Shown here: positions 26,732 through 34,664 of the stretch, piece after piece
How the letters are laid out: the number at the start of each line of letters is the position of its first letter
Numbering within the stretch: position 1 is the stretch's first letter
Assembly: GCA_030602315.1 (NCBI GenBank)
Contig: JAUVZY010000016.1
Location: 1 to 64,000, forward strand
Source: Pseudomonadaceae bacterium
Lineage (GTDB): Bacteria > Pseudomonadota > Gammaproteobacteria > Pseudomonadales > Pseudomonadaceae
Reading direction: 5' to 3'
Length of the DNA: 64,000 nucleotides
Translations under genes and position numbers: made by a program
The notes under the pieces: model-generated
What the model saw: the letters and a program-made list of their open reading frames with translations, nothing else
Databases searched by the model: none
Told to the model about the DNA's origin: nothing

Positions 26732-27397
26732 TTAAAGCAGGCCGTTGAATTCGGTAAGGGTGTAGAACGGCACCATGCCGACGCCGGCGATATCCAGCAC
26801 CGGGCCTTCGTCGCCGACGCGGACCTTGCCCACGCGCCCGGCGATTTCCACCGTCGGGTACTCGCCGCTGTCGGTCACCGCCTCGATGCGGTAGCTGCCG
26901 GCGGAAAGACCCAGGGCGATGGGGTCGATCTCGAAGGCGACCTTGCCCGGCCGCTGGTTGCCCAGGTTCAGCTCGGTCTGCCGGCCCAGCGCGTCGGTCA
27001 GGCGCAGCAGCGTGCTGCCCGAGGCATGCGCCAGCTCGAGGCCGCCCTTGATCGGCGTGCTGCCGTCGAGCTGGACCTTGTCGGTAGCCACCCGCACCTC
27101 CTGGTTCACCAGGCTCGAGGCCACCAGCGTCTGCAGGTTGTCCAGGAGCACCAGGTTGCTCTGGCTGAGCTTGGTCATGTTCTCCAGGCTCTTTACCTGG
27201 GACATGGCGGAGAACTGGTTGAGAAACTGGGTGCTGTCGACCGGCGCGGTCGGGTCCTGATTGCGGATCTGCGCCACCATCAGGGTGATGAAGTTGTTCT
27301 CCATCTGCGCCGCATCGCTGATCTTGACCGCGCCGTGTACCGCGTCAGGGTTGCCGCCCGCCGTGCTGGCGCTGGTCTGATTGGTCACCAGGCTCAT
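26732..27397 (-). CDS. flgD: Flagellar hook-cap protein FlgD (lateral)
   Basis: The 221-residue protein carries the FlgD core QMENNFITLMVAQIRNQDPTAPVDSTQFLNQFSAMSQVKSLENM near the N-terminus. A C-terminal beta domain follows (LDGSTPIKGGLELAHASGSTLLRLTDALG, AGSYRIEAV). It scaffolds hook growth at the tip. It overlaps flgC at its start by a single base and precedes flgE by about 33 bases. Confidence 0.95.
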   Translation of the reverse strand: MSLVTNQTSASTAGGNPDAVHGAVKISDAAQMENNFITLMVAQIRNQDPTAPVDSTQFLNQFSAMSQVKSLENMTKLSQSNLVLLDNLQTLVASSLVNQEVRVATDKVQLDGSTPIKGGLELAHASGSTLLRLTDALGRQTELNLGNQRPGKVAFEIDPIALGLSAGSYRIEAVTDSGEYPTVEIAGRVGKVRVGDEGPVLDIAGVGMVPFYTLTEFNGLL

Positions 27398-27825
27398 CAG
27401 TTTTCTCCCAGGCGCAGCAGGCCCTGCTGCATGCTCTTGACTCGGTTGAGCACCTCGACGCCGGTCTCGAAGCTGCGGGTGGCCGCCATCATGTCGGTCA
27501 TTTCCTCGATCTGGTTGATGTCGGCGTAGTAGACGTAGCCGTCACGATCGGCCAGCGGGTTGTTCGGCTCGTAGCGGCGCTGCGGCTCGCGCCCGGCGCT
27601 GACCACGTCGAGCACCTGCACCTGCGCGCCGCCCATGCCCAGCCCGCGAAACAGCTCGCCGTTCTGGTACACCGCGGCGAACACCGGCTTGCGCGCCTGG
27701 TACACGTCTTCGGGCTTGGCCGCGGCGGACTCGGCGTTGGCCAGGTTGCTCGCCACGGTATTCAGGCGCACGGTCTGCGCGCTCATCGACGAGCCGGCGA
27801 TGCGGTAGATCGATTCGAATGCCAT
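27397..27825 (-). CDS. flgC: Flagellar proximal rod protein FlgC (lateral)
   Basis: The 142-residue rod subunit starts MAFESIYRIAGSSMSAQTVRLNTVASNLANAESAAA and ends DMMAATRSFETGVEVLNRVKSMQQGLLRLGEN. Length and ends are typical of FlgC. It begins one base after the flgB stop and runs into flgD, showing tight co-translation. Confidence 0.96.
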   Translation of the reverse strand: MAFESIYRIAGSSMSAQTVRLNTVASNLANAESAAAKPEDVYQARKPVFAAVYQNGELFRGLGMGGAQVQVLDVVSAGREPQRRYEPNNPLADRDGYVYYADINQIEEMTDMMAATRSFETGVEVLNRVKSMQQGLLRLGEN

Positions 27826-27826
27826 C

Positions 27827-28183
27827 TCAACGTCCCTCGATTGCCTGGCGCAGACCGCGCAGCTTCATGCCGATGAAGGTCAGGCTGGTCTGGAAATTCA
27901 TCGAATTGCGGGAGAATTCGGCCTGCTCCACCGCCAGCTCGACGGTGTTGCCGTCCTGCGCCGGCTGGTTCGGCACGCGGTACTTGAGCTCGACGGACGG
28001 GCTGCCCAGCGAGGCCAGGGGCGACTCGAAGCGGCGCATCTCGGCGGCGAAATCCAGATCCCGGGCCAGATAGCCGGGGGTATCCTCGTTGGCCAGGTTG
28101 GCGGCCAGCACCTCGCTGCGTTGCAGATGCAGCTCCAGCGCCTGGCGATGGATGCCCAGGCTTTCATCAATGCGAAAACTCAT
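27827..28183 (-). CDS. flgB: Flagellar proximal rod protein FlgB (lateral)
   Basis: The 118-residue protein contains LGIHRQALELHLQRSEVLAANLANEDTPGYLARDLDF and the C-terminal AVEQAEFSRNSMNFQTSLTFIGMKLRGLRQAIEG. It is the first gene of the flgBCDEFGHIJKL run. The sigma54 promoter on its strand at 28220-28235 would start transcription about 25 bases upstream of the ATG. Confidence 0.96.
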   Translation of the reverse strand: MSFRIDESLGIHRQALELHLQRSEVLAANLANEDTPGYLARDLDFAAEMRRFESPLASLGSPSVELKYRVPNQPAQDGNTVELAVEQAEFSRNSMNFQTSLTFIGMKLRGLRQAIEGR

Positions 28184-28207
28184 GCGAACTCTCTCCCTGC
28201 AGGGGTC

Positions 28208-28235
28208 TGGCGCCTTTTTTGCAGAAACCGTGCCG
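28208..28235. promoter_or_regulatory. Overlapping divergent sigma54 promoters for flgA (+) and flgB operon (-)
   Basis: Plus strand: TGGCGCC-TTTT-TTGCA with GG at 28209-28210 and GC at 28221-28222. Minus strand: CGGCACG-GTTT-CTGCA with GG at 28233-28234 and GC at the same 28221-28222. Both have the required 10-base gap between GG and GC. They share the central TGCA, so each -24 element lies where the other would start transcription. Confidence 0.72.
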
Positions 28236-28327
28236 ATCCCGATAACGAGGGCAAACCATTGAATTCTCAGGCGTTTTTCAAGCAGAACAGACCAACCCGA
28301 GCGGCCTGGCTTCCGCTTTTGCGAAGA

Positions 28328-29047
28328 ATGGGGAAATCAGGCGGAAGTATCGTTTCCGCCTGGCTGGTGCTTCTGTGTCTGCTTGAGGCGGCGCACGCCG
28401 AGGCGCGCAAGAGCATCGAAGCGGCGCTGGATGCGCACCTGGCCAGCCGCGCCGCGCTGACCGCCCAGCGCGAGGGCTGGCGCCAGCACCGCCTGCAGAT
28501 CCAGCACAACCTGCCGCCACGCGCCGCCACGCTCGCCGGCTGCAGCACGGCGCTGGAAGTGCGCGGCGCCAGCGGCGCGCTGGAGCCGGGGCGCCAGCGC
28601 CTGGAGGTTGCCTGCCCGGGCGAGGCCGGCTGGCGCTTAACGCTCTTGAGCGAAGTGGAGATCCTGGTCCCGGTGGTATTCGCCCGCCAGCCGATCGAGC
28701 GCGGCACCACCCTTCGCGCCGAGCACCTGGAGCTGCGCGAAATCAGCCTGGGCAAGAGCCGCGATCACTATCTCGCACCAGAACCGCTGCTGGGCATGAG
28801 CAGCAAGCGCAGGATCCGCGCCGGCCAGCAGCTTTCCTCGCGGCTGGTGGACGAGCCGCTGCTGGTGCGTCGCGGCCAGCCGCTGCGCATCAGCGCCAGC
28901 GTCGATGGCATCGAGGCCAGCACGCTGGGCGAGGCCCTGGAAGACGGCAACCGCGACCAGGTGATCCGCGTGCGCAACCAGAGCAGCGGCAAGACCATCA
29001 AGGCGCGGGTGATCGAGGCCGGGGTGGTGTCCAGCGTGCTCGAATAG
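28328..29047 (+). CDS. flgA: Flagellar P-ring assembly chaperone FlgA (lateral)
   Basis: The 239-residue exported protein has a signal peptide (MGKSGGSIVSAWLVLLCLLEAAHA). The SAF/FlgA domain has VFARQPIERGTTLRAEHLELREISLGK, LLGMSSKRRIRAGQQLSSRLVDEPLLVRRGQPL and DQVIRVRNQSSGKTIKARVIEAGVVSSVL. It assists FlgI polymerisation in the periplasm. It is the only flg structural gene on the plus strand here. The ribosome site before the ATG (GCGAAG) is weak; the signal peptide decides the start. Confidence 0.92.
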   Translation: MGKSGGSIVSAWLVLLCLLEAAHAEARKSIEAALDAHLASRAALTAQREGWRQHRLQIQHNLPPRAATLAGCSTALEVRGASGALEPGRQRLEVACPGEAGWRLTLLSEVEILVPVVFARQPIERGTTLRAEHLELREISLGKSRDHYLAPEPLLGMSSKRRIRAGQQLSSRLVDEPLLVRRGQPLRISASVDGIEASTLGEALEDGNRDQVIRVRNQSSGKTIKARVIEAGVVSSVLE

Positions 29048-29106
29048 GCCCAAACGCCCGTCCGCCGGGCGCCACGCCGCCGACGCCAAAAAATTTTAAA
29101 GCGCGA

Positions 29107-29134
29107 CTTAAGCCCCACCAGCGCGGTGTCGCCT
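29107..29134 (+). promoter_or_regulatory. Late flagellar promoter of the flagellin gene
   Basis: CTTAAG (29107-29112), 15 bases, GTCGCCT (29128-29134), with an A/T-rich tract just upstream (29089-29101). It ends 58 bases before the flagellin ATG. It matches the other four sites and is the reference copy of the pattern. Confidence 0.72.
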
Positions 29135-29192
29135 AGTTCCTTCAGCAGGCAAGACAGCCGGCTTCACATGCCACCTCAAGAAGGAACATCCC

Positions 29193-30074
29193 ATGGCTCT
29201 GTCGATCCACACTAACTACTCTTCCCTGGTCACTCAGACCAACCTGGCCAAGACCAACAACACCCTGGGCACCAACCAGCAGCGTCTGGGCACCGGCTTC
29301 CGCATCAACTCCGCTGCCGACGACGCCGCCGGCCTGCAGATCGCCACCCGCCTGAACGCCCAGGCCCGCGGCATGGGCGTGGCCATGCGCAACACCAGCG
29401 ATGCCGTATCGCTGCTGCAGACCGCCGAAGGCGCGTTCAGCGAAATGACCGACATCGTCATGCGCATGAAGGATCTGGCCACCCAGGCTGCCAACGACAC
29501 CAACAGCGCCGACGACCGTAAAGCTCTCTCGGCCGAATACAACGAGCTGGGCAAAGAGCTAGCCAACATCGTCAGCAACACTTCCTATGCTGGCGAAGCC
29601 CTCTTCAGTATCAGTGGTACTGCCGGTAAGTTCGGCGTAGCCGCTGGCGTGAAGTTCCAGATCGGCGCATCCGCCGCTGAGAGCCTGACCATGAACGCGG
29701 CGACTGAGCTCGGCGCCGTGACCACTGCCCTAGGCGCCCTTAGCGCTCAGTTCGCTGCTACCCCTGCGGCCGACACCAAGCTGGAAACTCAAGCCGGCGC
29801 TAGCGGTGCAATCACGCTGGCCAACACCGCCCTGGACAAGATCGGTACGCTTCGTGCTCAGTTCGGCGCCAACATCAACCGCCTGAACCACACCGCCAAC
29901 AACCTGGCCAACATGAAGGACAACACCGAGATGGCGCGCGGCCGCATCATGGACGCCGACTTCGCCAAGGAAAGCGCCAACATGACCAAGAACTCCATGC
30001 TGCTGCAGTCGGGCATCAGCATGCTCAAGCAGGCCGGCCAGATGCCGGGCATGGTCATGTCCCTGCTGGGCTGA
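29193..30074 (+). CDS. lafA: Lateral flagellin LafA
   Basis: The 293-residue flagellin has conserved D0/D1 ends: ALSIHTNYSSLVTQTNLAKTNNTLGTNQQRLGTGFRINSAADDAAGLQIA at the start and AKESANMTKNSMLLQSGISMLKQAGQMPGMVMSLLG at the end. The central domain is short (roughly residues 140-210), so the filament would have little surface D2/D3, as in many lateral flagellins. AAGGAAC precedes the ATG. The gene is monocistronic between its own promoter and a terminator. Confidence 0.95.
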   Translation: MALSIHTNYSSLVTQTNLAKTNNTLGTNQQRLGTGFRINSAADDAAGLQIATRLNAQARGMGVAMRNTSDAVSLLQTAEGAFSEMTDIVMRMKDLATQAANDTNSADDRKALSAEYNELGKELANIVSNTSYAGEALFSISGTAGKFGVAAGVKFQIGASAAESLTMNAATELGAVTTALGALSAQFAATPAADTKLETQAGASGAITLANTALDKIGTLRAQFGANINRLNHTANNLANMKDNTEMARGRIMDADFAKESANMTKNSMLLQSGISMLKQAGQMPGMVMSLLG

Positions 30075-30120
30075 TCGCGCCCTGGGGCAGGCCTCGCCTG
30101 CCCCTGCAATCCCCCCCGTC

Positions 30121-30150
30121 AAAGCCCCGGCGAAGAGCCGGGGCTTTGTC
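30121..30150 (+). terminator. Rho-independent terminator after lafA
   Basis: Perfect 11-bp stem AAAGCCCCGGC/GCCGGGGCTTT with a five-base loop, followed by GTCGTTT, 46 bases after the flagellin stop. Confidence 0.88.
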
Positions 30151-30353
30151 GTTTGGGCTGATTCCGTCAAGCCACTGGCGCTTTTGCCAGCCCCCGGGCG
30201 GACGGGTACTCCCGCCGGTCAAATGCGTCTAGCTCGCGGCTCTTTCGTGTGACCCACCTCACAACCCCATTGCAAAAGCTATGGCACTTTGCCGCGCATC
30301 GAAGGTGCGCATGCGAACTGCGTCATCTTTTTCAGTTTTCCGGGAGTGTCCTC

Positions 30354-31199
30354 ATGGAACAAAACCTCATCGGCGTTGACGGCGAGCCCGCTGGCGAGCC
30401 CAGCGGCGTGTGGCGCCTGCGCACCGGCCGCGAGGGCTACGAGGCGCTGTTCAATCCGGGCCGCTATCTGCTGACACTGGTCAATGACGACGGCGAGGAG
30501 CGCGTCGAACTGGGCTTTGCCGGCAGCCGGCTGCTGGAGCGGCTGATGCAGTCGCCGGGGGAAATCGTCTCGCGCGAGGAACTGATGAGTTTCGCCTGGG
30601 CCGACCGGGTGGTCGGACAGGGCAGCCTGAATCAGCAGATCTACACCCTGCGCCAGCTGCTGGGCGATGAAAAGAACCGCGACATCATCCAGACCCTGCC
30701 GCGCCGCGGTTATCTGTTCAATCCCGAATACCGCCTGAGCCCGCCGCTCGCCGCCGTCATGGCCGAGCCTGACTCAGCCACTACCGAACCGGCCCGGCCG
30801 GCCGTGGCGCAGTCGGCGCCAGTACGCCGCGCCACGCGTCGTATGCGTCGCCCGGCCTGGATCGGCGGACTGGCCGCCACCCTGGCGCTTGGCGCGGTGA
30901 GCCTGCCGGCGATTTCGAGCAAGAAGCCGCTGCTCAGCCAGGAGCTGCGCAGTGGGCTGCTGCACGAGGTGTTCGTCGCCCGCGATGCGGCGCGCATCGA
31001 GCGGCTGATGGCCGAGAGCCGTGAGCTCAGCGCGGCGCTGGCGCGCCTGAACAACAAGCCGCTGGAAGTCATTCACAGCGGCGACGGCGACTACCACAAG
31101 CTGTGGTGTCGCACCCCGTCCGGCGCGCGCTGGCTGATGGTGCACCGTAGCCAGCTCGACCAGGTCGATCAGGGAACCCTGCGCAAGTGCCTGTCCTGA
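30354..31199 (+). CDS. ToxR-like transmembrane winged-helix regulator (LafZ-like)
   Basis: The 281-residue protein has an N-terminal OmpR/PhoB-type winged helix (residues 35-125; LMQSPGEIVSREELMSFAW, QQIYTLRQLLGDEKNRDIIQTLPRRGYLF). A basic linker, one membrane helix (about 168-188) and a 90-residue periplasmic domain with two Cys (KLWCRT and LRKC) follow. This is ToxR/CadC architecture: a DNA-binding domain held at the membrane and controlled from the periplasm. In E. coli Flag-2 the gene beside flagellin, lafZ, is described as a transmembrane regulator, so I read this as its counterpart. GGGAG upstream supports the start. Target genes are unknown; the flagellin is the obvious candidate. Confidence 0.75.
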   Translation: MEQNLIGVDGEPAGEPSGVWRLRTGREGYEALFNPGRYLLTLVNDDGEERVELGFAGSRLLERLMQSPGEIVSREELMSFAWADRVVGQGSLNQQIYTLRQLLGDEKNRDIIQTLPRRGYLFNPEYRLSPPLAAVMAEPDSATTEPARPAVAQSAPVRRATRRMRRPAWIGGLAATLALGAVSLPAISSKKPLLSQELRSGLLHEVFVARDAARIERLMAESRELSAALARLNNKPLEVIHSGDGDYHKLWCRTPSGARWLMVHRSQLDQVDQGTLRKCLS

Positions 31200-31651
31200 G
31201 TCCTGGCGCCTGGCGCGCGTCGATGGTCGGCGCCGCCATCGCCGCCACCCTTACCGCGAGCCTGTTCATCGGCTGGAACCAACTGGTCACCCCGCCGTTG
31301 GCCGGTCGCTACGTCAGCGCCGGCGAGGTGCAGCTGGCCAATGGCGAGGTGGTGAGCGTCAGCACCACCTCGATGTTCAGCGGCGATCGCTTCTTCATGA
31401 TCAGCCGCCAGGGCGCGGCGGTGCTGGAGCTTTCCGGCAAGTTCAGTCGCGGCCTGCTCGGCAGCTACCGGCTGCTGATCGAAAAGGGCGAAGTGACCGG
31501 GCTGGACGCCGAGACGCACGATGACCTGCTGTTCAACATGCTCTACACCCGCACCCCCGGCTCGGTAATTAGCCTGGAGCCCTTTCGCGGCTGTCTCTAC
31601 GCGCTGGAGACGCGCCAGCTGTACTGCCCCGAGCAGGACAGCGGCGACTAG
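31187..31651 (+). CDS. Single-span periplasmic partner of the LafZ-like regulator
   Basis: The 154-residue protein starts with GTG, 13 bases inside the end of the regulator gene, implying translational coupling. One membrane helix (MVGAAIAATLTASLFIGW) is followed by a periplasmic domain with VQLANGEVVSVSTTSMFSGDRFFMISRQG and two Cys near the C-terminus (FRGCLYAL, QLYCPEQ). Gene order and topology copy ToxR-ToxS and TcpP-TcpH, where the small partner protects or gates the regulator. I do not recognise the family, so the role is inference. An ATG at 31223 is an alternative start. Confidence 0.7.
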   Translation: MPVLSPGAWRASMVGAAIAATLTASLFIGWNQLVTPPLAGRYVSAGEVQLANGEVVSVSTTSMFSGDRFFMISRQGAAVLELSGKFSRGLLGSYRLLIEKGEVTGLDAETHDDLLFNMLYTRTPGSVISLEPFRGCLYALETRQLYCPEQDSGD

Positions 31652-31663
31652 CACGGAGCCGGC

Positions 31664-32551
31664 TCAGCCCCCGGAAGAAAACTGCACCTGCGGGTTGGCC
31701 TTGCCGAACAGCTCGCGGTAGAGCGTTTCGGCGTCGCTGGTCAGCAGCAGCAGTTCAATGCGCCGATTGACCCCACTCTCCGGATCCTGGGCATCCAGCG
31801 GCGTGGTGTCGGCCTGGGCGGTCACCTGCAGCACCTGCTCAACCGGCATCCCGCTCTCCACCAGCACCTGGCGCGCACGCTGGGCGCGATCACCGGAGAG
31901 GTTCCAGTTGTTGTAGCCGGTGCGGGTGCGATACGGCGCCGCGTCGGTGTGGCCGCTGATGATCAGCTTGTTCTCCACCTTGGCCAGCACGCCCGCCAAT
32001 TGCTTCAACAGCTTTTCGAAGTGCCCATCGAGCAGCGTGCCGCCACGCTTGAACATGAAGCGCTCGGCATCGTCCTTGAGCAGCAGGCGCAAGCCCTGGG
32101 GCACCACCTCGACCTGCACGTTGGCCAGCGCATCGGCCTGCTCGGCGACCTTTTGCAGCAGCTCGGCCAGCTCCTTGAGCTCGGCCCGGCTTTCGAAGCT
32201 GCGCGGCGCGCCTTCGCGCAGGGCGTCGGGTGTCAGGGCATCGTTGTAGGGGTCGTCGTCCCGACGGATCACCTGCACCGGCACGCCATCGAGATCCAGC
32301 GGCGTGGTACTGCTGCCGTCGAACACACCGGCGCCGCCTTCGAGCACCGGGTTGGCGAACTCTTCGGAGATCACCGGCGCCTCGTTCTTGCTCTGCGGCT
32401 GGACGATCCACAGCACCATGAACAGCGCCATCATCGCCATGGTGAAATCGGCGAAGGCCACCTTCCAGGCGCCGCCGTGATCGTCGTCGTGGCCCTTCTT
32501 GGCGCGCCGCTTGACGATGATTTCCTGGTGATCCGCGCCGCGCTTTTTCAT
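31664..32551 (-). CDS. motB: Flagellar stator protein MotB (LafU)
   Basis: The 295-residue stator subunit has one membrane helix with ion-binding D35 (VAFADFTMAMMALFMVLWIV), a plug/linker, and a C-terminal OmpA-like peptidoglycan domain (LIISGHTDAAPYRTRTGYNNWNLSGDRAQRARQVLVESG, GVNRRIELLLL). The helix resembles proton-type MotB more than sodium PomB. The start at 32551 overlaps the motA stop by four bases (ATGA). It is the last gene of the fliD-S-T-K-L-A-motAB unit and converges with the LafZ pair. Confidence 0.95.
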   Translation of the reverse strand: MKKRGADHQEIIVKRRAKKGHDDDHGGAWKVAFADFTMAMMALFMVLWIVQPQSKNEAPVISEEFANPVLEGGAGVFDGSSTTPLDLDGVPVQVIRRDDDPYNDALTPDALREGAPRSFESRAELKELAELLQKVAEQADALANVQVEVVPQGLRLLLKDDAERFMFKRGGTLLDGHFEKLLKQLAGVLAKVENKLIISGHTDAAPYRTRTGYNNWNLSGDRAQRARQVLVESGMPVEQVLQVTAQADTTPLDAQDPESGVNRRIELLLLTSDAETLYRELFGKANPQVQFSSGG

Positions 32552-33420
32552 GCCGCGTCCCTTTGATCCTCGAACTGGTTGACCCAGATCTCGAGTTGCT
32601 TGAAGGCCGGCTTCACATCCTGCTCGATCAGCTTGCGCCCGGCGTCCACCGCCAGCAGCGTGGGCTTGCCGGCGACGTGGGCGACCAGCGTGGTGCGCAC
32701 GCATTCGAGCGCCGAAAGCTCGGTCTTGACCCGCTGCCCCATGGCGTTGGAAAGCGGCTCCATCACGCAGTAGCACATGAAGATGCCGAGGAAGGTGCCC
32801 ACCAGCGCCGCCGCCACGTGGGCGCCGACTTCGGCCACCGAGCCACCGATCGAGCCCATGGTGATGATGATGCCGAGAATCGCCGCGAGAATGCCAAAGC
32901 CCGGCATCGCCTCGCCGACCTTGTGCAGCGACTTGGCCGGCAGCAGCAGCGCATGCTCCATCGCCTCCAGTTCCTGCTCGAGAAAGCCTTCGAGTTCATG
33001 GGCGCTGATCTTGCCCATGGCCATCAGGCGGAAGTTGTCGGCGATGAAGAACATCAGGTTCTCTTCCTGGAGGATCAGCGGGTACTTGCTGAACAGGTCG
33101 CTCTCCTCCGGCTGCTCGATGTGTTCGTCGAGCGCCTTCAGGCCACCCTCCTCCACGGTTTCCAGCAGCTCATACAGCAGCATCAGGAGCTGGCGCTGGA
33201 ACTCCTCGCCACGCCGCTTGACCACGAACACGCCCTTGATCTGGTGACACATCTCCACCAGCACTTCCTTGGGGTTGGCCACCACCAGGCTGCCCAGACC
33301 CGCACCGATGATGATCACCACCTCGGCAGGCTGCCAGAGCATGGCGAGCTCGCCATGGGCCATCAGGTAGCCACCGACGACCGCGGCGACAATGATCAAC
33401 GCACCGAGCACCTTCTGCAC
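32548..33420 (-). CDS. motA: Flagellar stator protein MotA (LafT)
   Basis: The 290-residue protein has four membrane helices: QKVLGALIIVAAVVGGYLMAHG, VVIIIGAGLGSLVVANP, PGFGILAAILGIIITMGSIGG and HVAAALVGTFLGIFMCYCVMEPL. The cytoplasmic loop carries charged residues (KRRGEEFQRQLLMLLYELLETVEEGG) expected to touch FliG. The GTG at 33420 is the start: AGGAAGG precedes it and it falls at the end of the sigma-factor gene. In-frame ATGs further up would lie inside that gene. Confidence 0.95.
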   Translation of the reverse strand: MQKVLGALIIVAAVVGGYLMAHGELAMLWQPAEVVIIIGAGLGSLVVANPKEVLVEMCHQIKGVFVVKRRGEEFQRQLLMLLYELLETVEEGGLKALDEHIEQPEESDLFSKYPLILQEENLMFFIADNFRLMAMGKISAHELEGFLEQELEAMEHALLLPAKSLHKVGEAMPGFGILAAILGIIITMGSIGGSVAEVGAHVAAALVGTFLGIFMCYCVMEPLSNAMGQRVKTELSALECVRTTLVAHVAGKPTLLAVDAGRKLIEQDVKPAFKQLEIWVNQFEDQRDAA

Positions 33421-33422
33421 GA

Positions 33423-34154
33423 TCAGCCTTCCTCTTTCAGCAAGCGGCAAGCCTTGGCGATCGCCTGCTTGCTCAGTTGACACACCCGCGCGTCGCTGAC
33501 GTTCAGCACCAGCGCGATTTCTTTCAGACTCAGTTCATGCTGGTAATAGAGCGTGAGCACCAGCCGCTCGCGCTCGTCCAGCCGCTCCAGCGCCTGGGCC
33601 AGCAGCCGCTCGCGCAGCACCGCCTCCTCGACCCCGCCGGTGCTGCCGGCCAACGCCTCCTGACCGTTCTGCAACAGCTCGTCGAGACTCTCGATGGCCT
33701 CGCAACACTCGGCCTGCAGGTAGTCCTGGTAGGCGGCGGCATCCAGCCCGGTGTGGCCGAGGATCTCCTCGTCGCTCGGACGCCGGCCCAGCTGGCGTGC
33801 CAGCGCGCGGATTGCGTCGCGGATGCGGTGCACCTGCTGACGCAGCTGGCGCGGGCGCCAGTCCTGGCGGCGCAGTTCGTCGAGAATCGCGCCGCGAATG
33901 CGCAGCGAGGCGAAACGACCGAACTGCTCGTCCGGCGCGCCGTAGCGGCGCAGCACCTCGAGCAGCCCCATCAGGCCGATCTGCTCCATGTCCTCGCGGT
34001 CGAGCACCTGATTGGCCTGCAGCGAGAGCTGGCGGACGATGCGCTTGACCAGCGGCAGGTACTGCAGCATCCAGCGCTGCTCGTCGGCCGGCGACAGCAG
34101 CGAGGTGTCGCCCTGGCCGCCGAGCCCGTAGTCCATTGCGCAGGTGGCGTTCAT
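33423..34154 (-). CDS. fliA: Flagellar sigma factor, FliA family (LafS)
   Basis: The 243-residue sigma28-family protein has region 2 (QYLPLVKRIVRQLSLQANQVLDREDMEQIGLMGLLEVLRRYGAPDEQFGRFASLRIRGAILDELRRQDWRPRQLR), region 3, and a region 4 helix-turn-helix (LTLYYQHELSLKEIALVLNVSDARVCQLSKQAIAKA). It should transcribe the late genes of this locus, held off by FlgM (38409-38693). The five CTTAAG-N15/16-GTCGCYT sites are the likely targets. It is encoded between fliL and motA, exactly where lafS sits in lateral systems. Confidence 0.93.
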   Translation of the reverse strand: MNATCAMDYGLGGQGDTSLLSPADEQRWMLQYLPLVKRIVRQLSLQANQVLDREDMEQIGLMGLLEVLRRYGAPDEQFGRFASLRIRGAILDELRRQDWRPRQLRQQVHRIRDAIRALARQLGRRPSDEEILGHTGLDAAAYQDYLQAECCEAIESLDELLQNGQEALAGSTGGVEEAVLRERLLAQALERLDERERLVLTLYYQHELSLKEIALVLNVSDARVCQLSKQAIAKACRLLKEEG

Positions 34155-34164
34155 GCGCGGCGCC

Positions 34165-34641
34165 CTACTGCACGACGAGCTTGCTGATCAGCACCTGGAA
34201 CTCCGGCGCTGCGATGTTGCGGCTGGTGATGTCGCCGCGCACGGCCTTCTCCAGCTCTTCCTGCAGCTGCGCGATGGGCATGCCGCGCAGTTCCTCGAAG
34301 CTACGCCCGGAGAGGTGGGCGACCACCGAGTTGCGCACCATCGGGTCGATCTGCTCGAGCTTTTTCGACTCCACCGTGGCCGCTGCCTGCAGCACCAGAT
34401 CCAGCACGAAGTAGTGCTCGCGGTTCTGCCCCGGCAGGCTCAGGATCACCTTGTTCACCGGCACGAACTGGTATTCGGTGGTCTGGTCCACCTTGCCGCC
34501 CAACAGGCCGGCGAGCAGCCCCGGGCCGGCGGGCTGGCCCTCGTCGTTCGGCTTGAGCAGCAGGTAGGTCGCCGCGACGCCGCCGGCGACGATCAGAAGG
34601 TTCAGGACAATGGCGATCAGCAGCACGCGCGGCGTGGTCAT
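34165..34641 (-). CDS. fliL: Flagellar basal-body protein FliL (LafF)
   Basis: The 158-residue inner-membrane protein has one helix (VLLIAIVLNLLIVAGGVAATYLLL) and a periplasmic stomatin-like domain (YQFVPVNKVILSLPGQNREHYFVLDLVLQ; MPIAQLQEELEKAVRGDITSRNIAAPEFQVLISKLVVQ). FliL rings the stator and supports torque. It lies between fliK and the sigma-factor gene. Confidence 0.9.
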   Translation of the reverse strand: MTTPRVLLIAIVLNLLIVAGGVAATYLLLKPNDEGQPAGPGLLAGLLGGKVDQTTEYQFVPVNKVILSLPGQNREHYFVLDLVLQAAATVESKKLEQIDPMVRNSVVAHLSGRSFEELRGMPIAQLQEELEKAVRGDITSRNIAAPEFQVLISKLVVQ

Positions 34642-34664
34642 GGCAATGGTTGCTCCGGTACGTC

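Noticed and set aside
30290-30306. TGGCACTTTGCCGC before the LafZ-like gene as a sigma54 promoter
   Set aside because: The GG to GC spacing is off by one base, which sigma54 does not normally tolerate.
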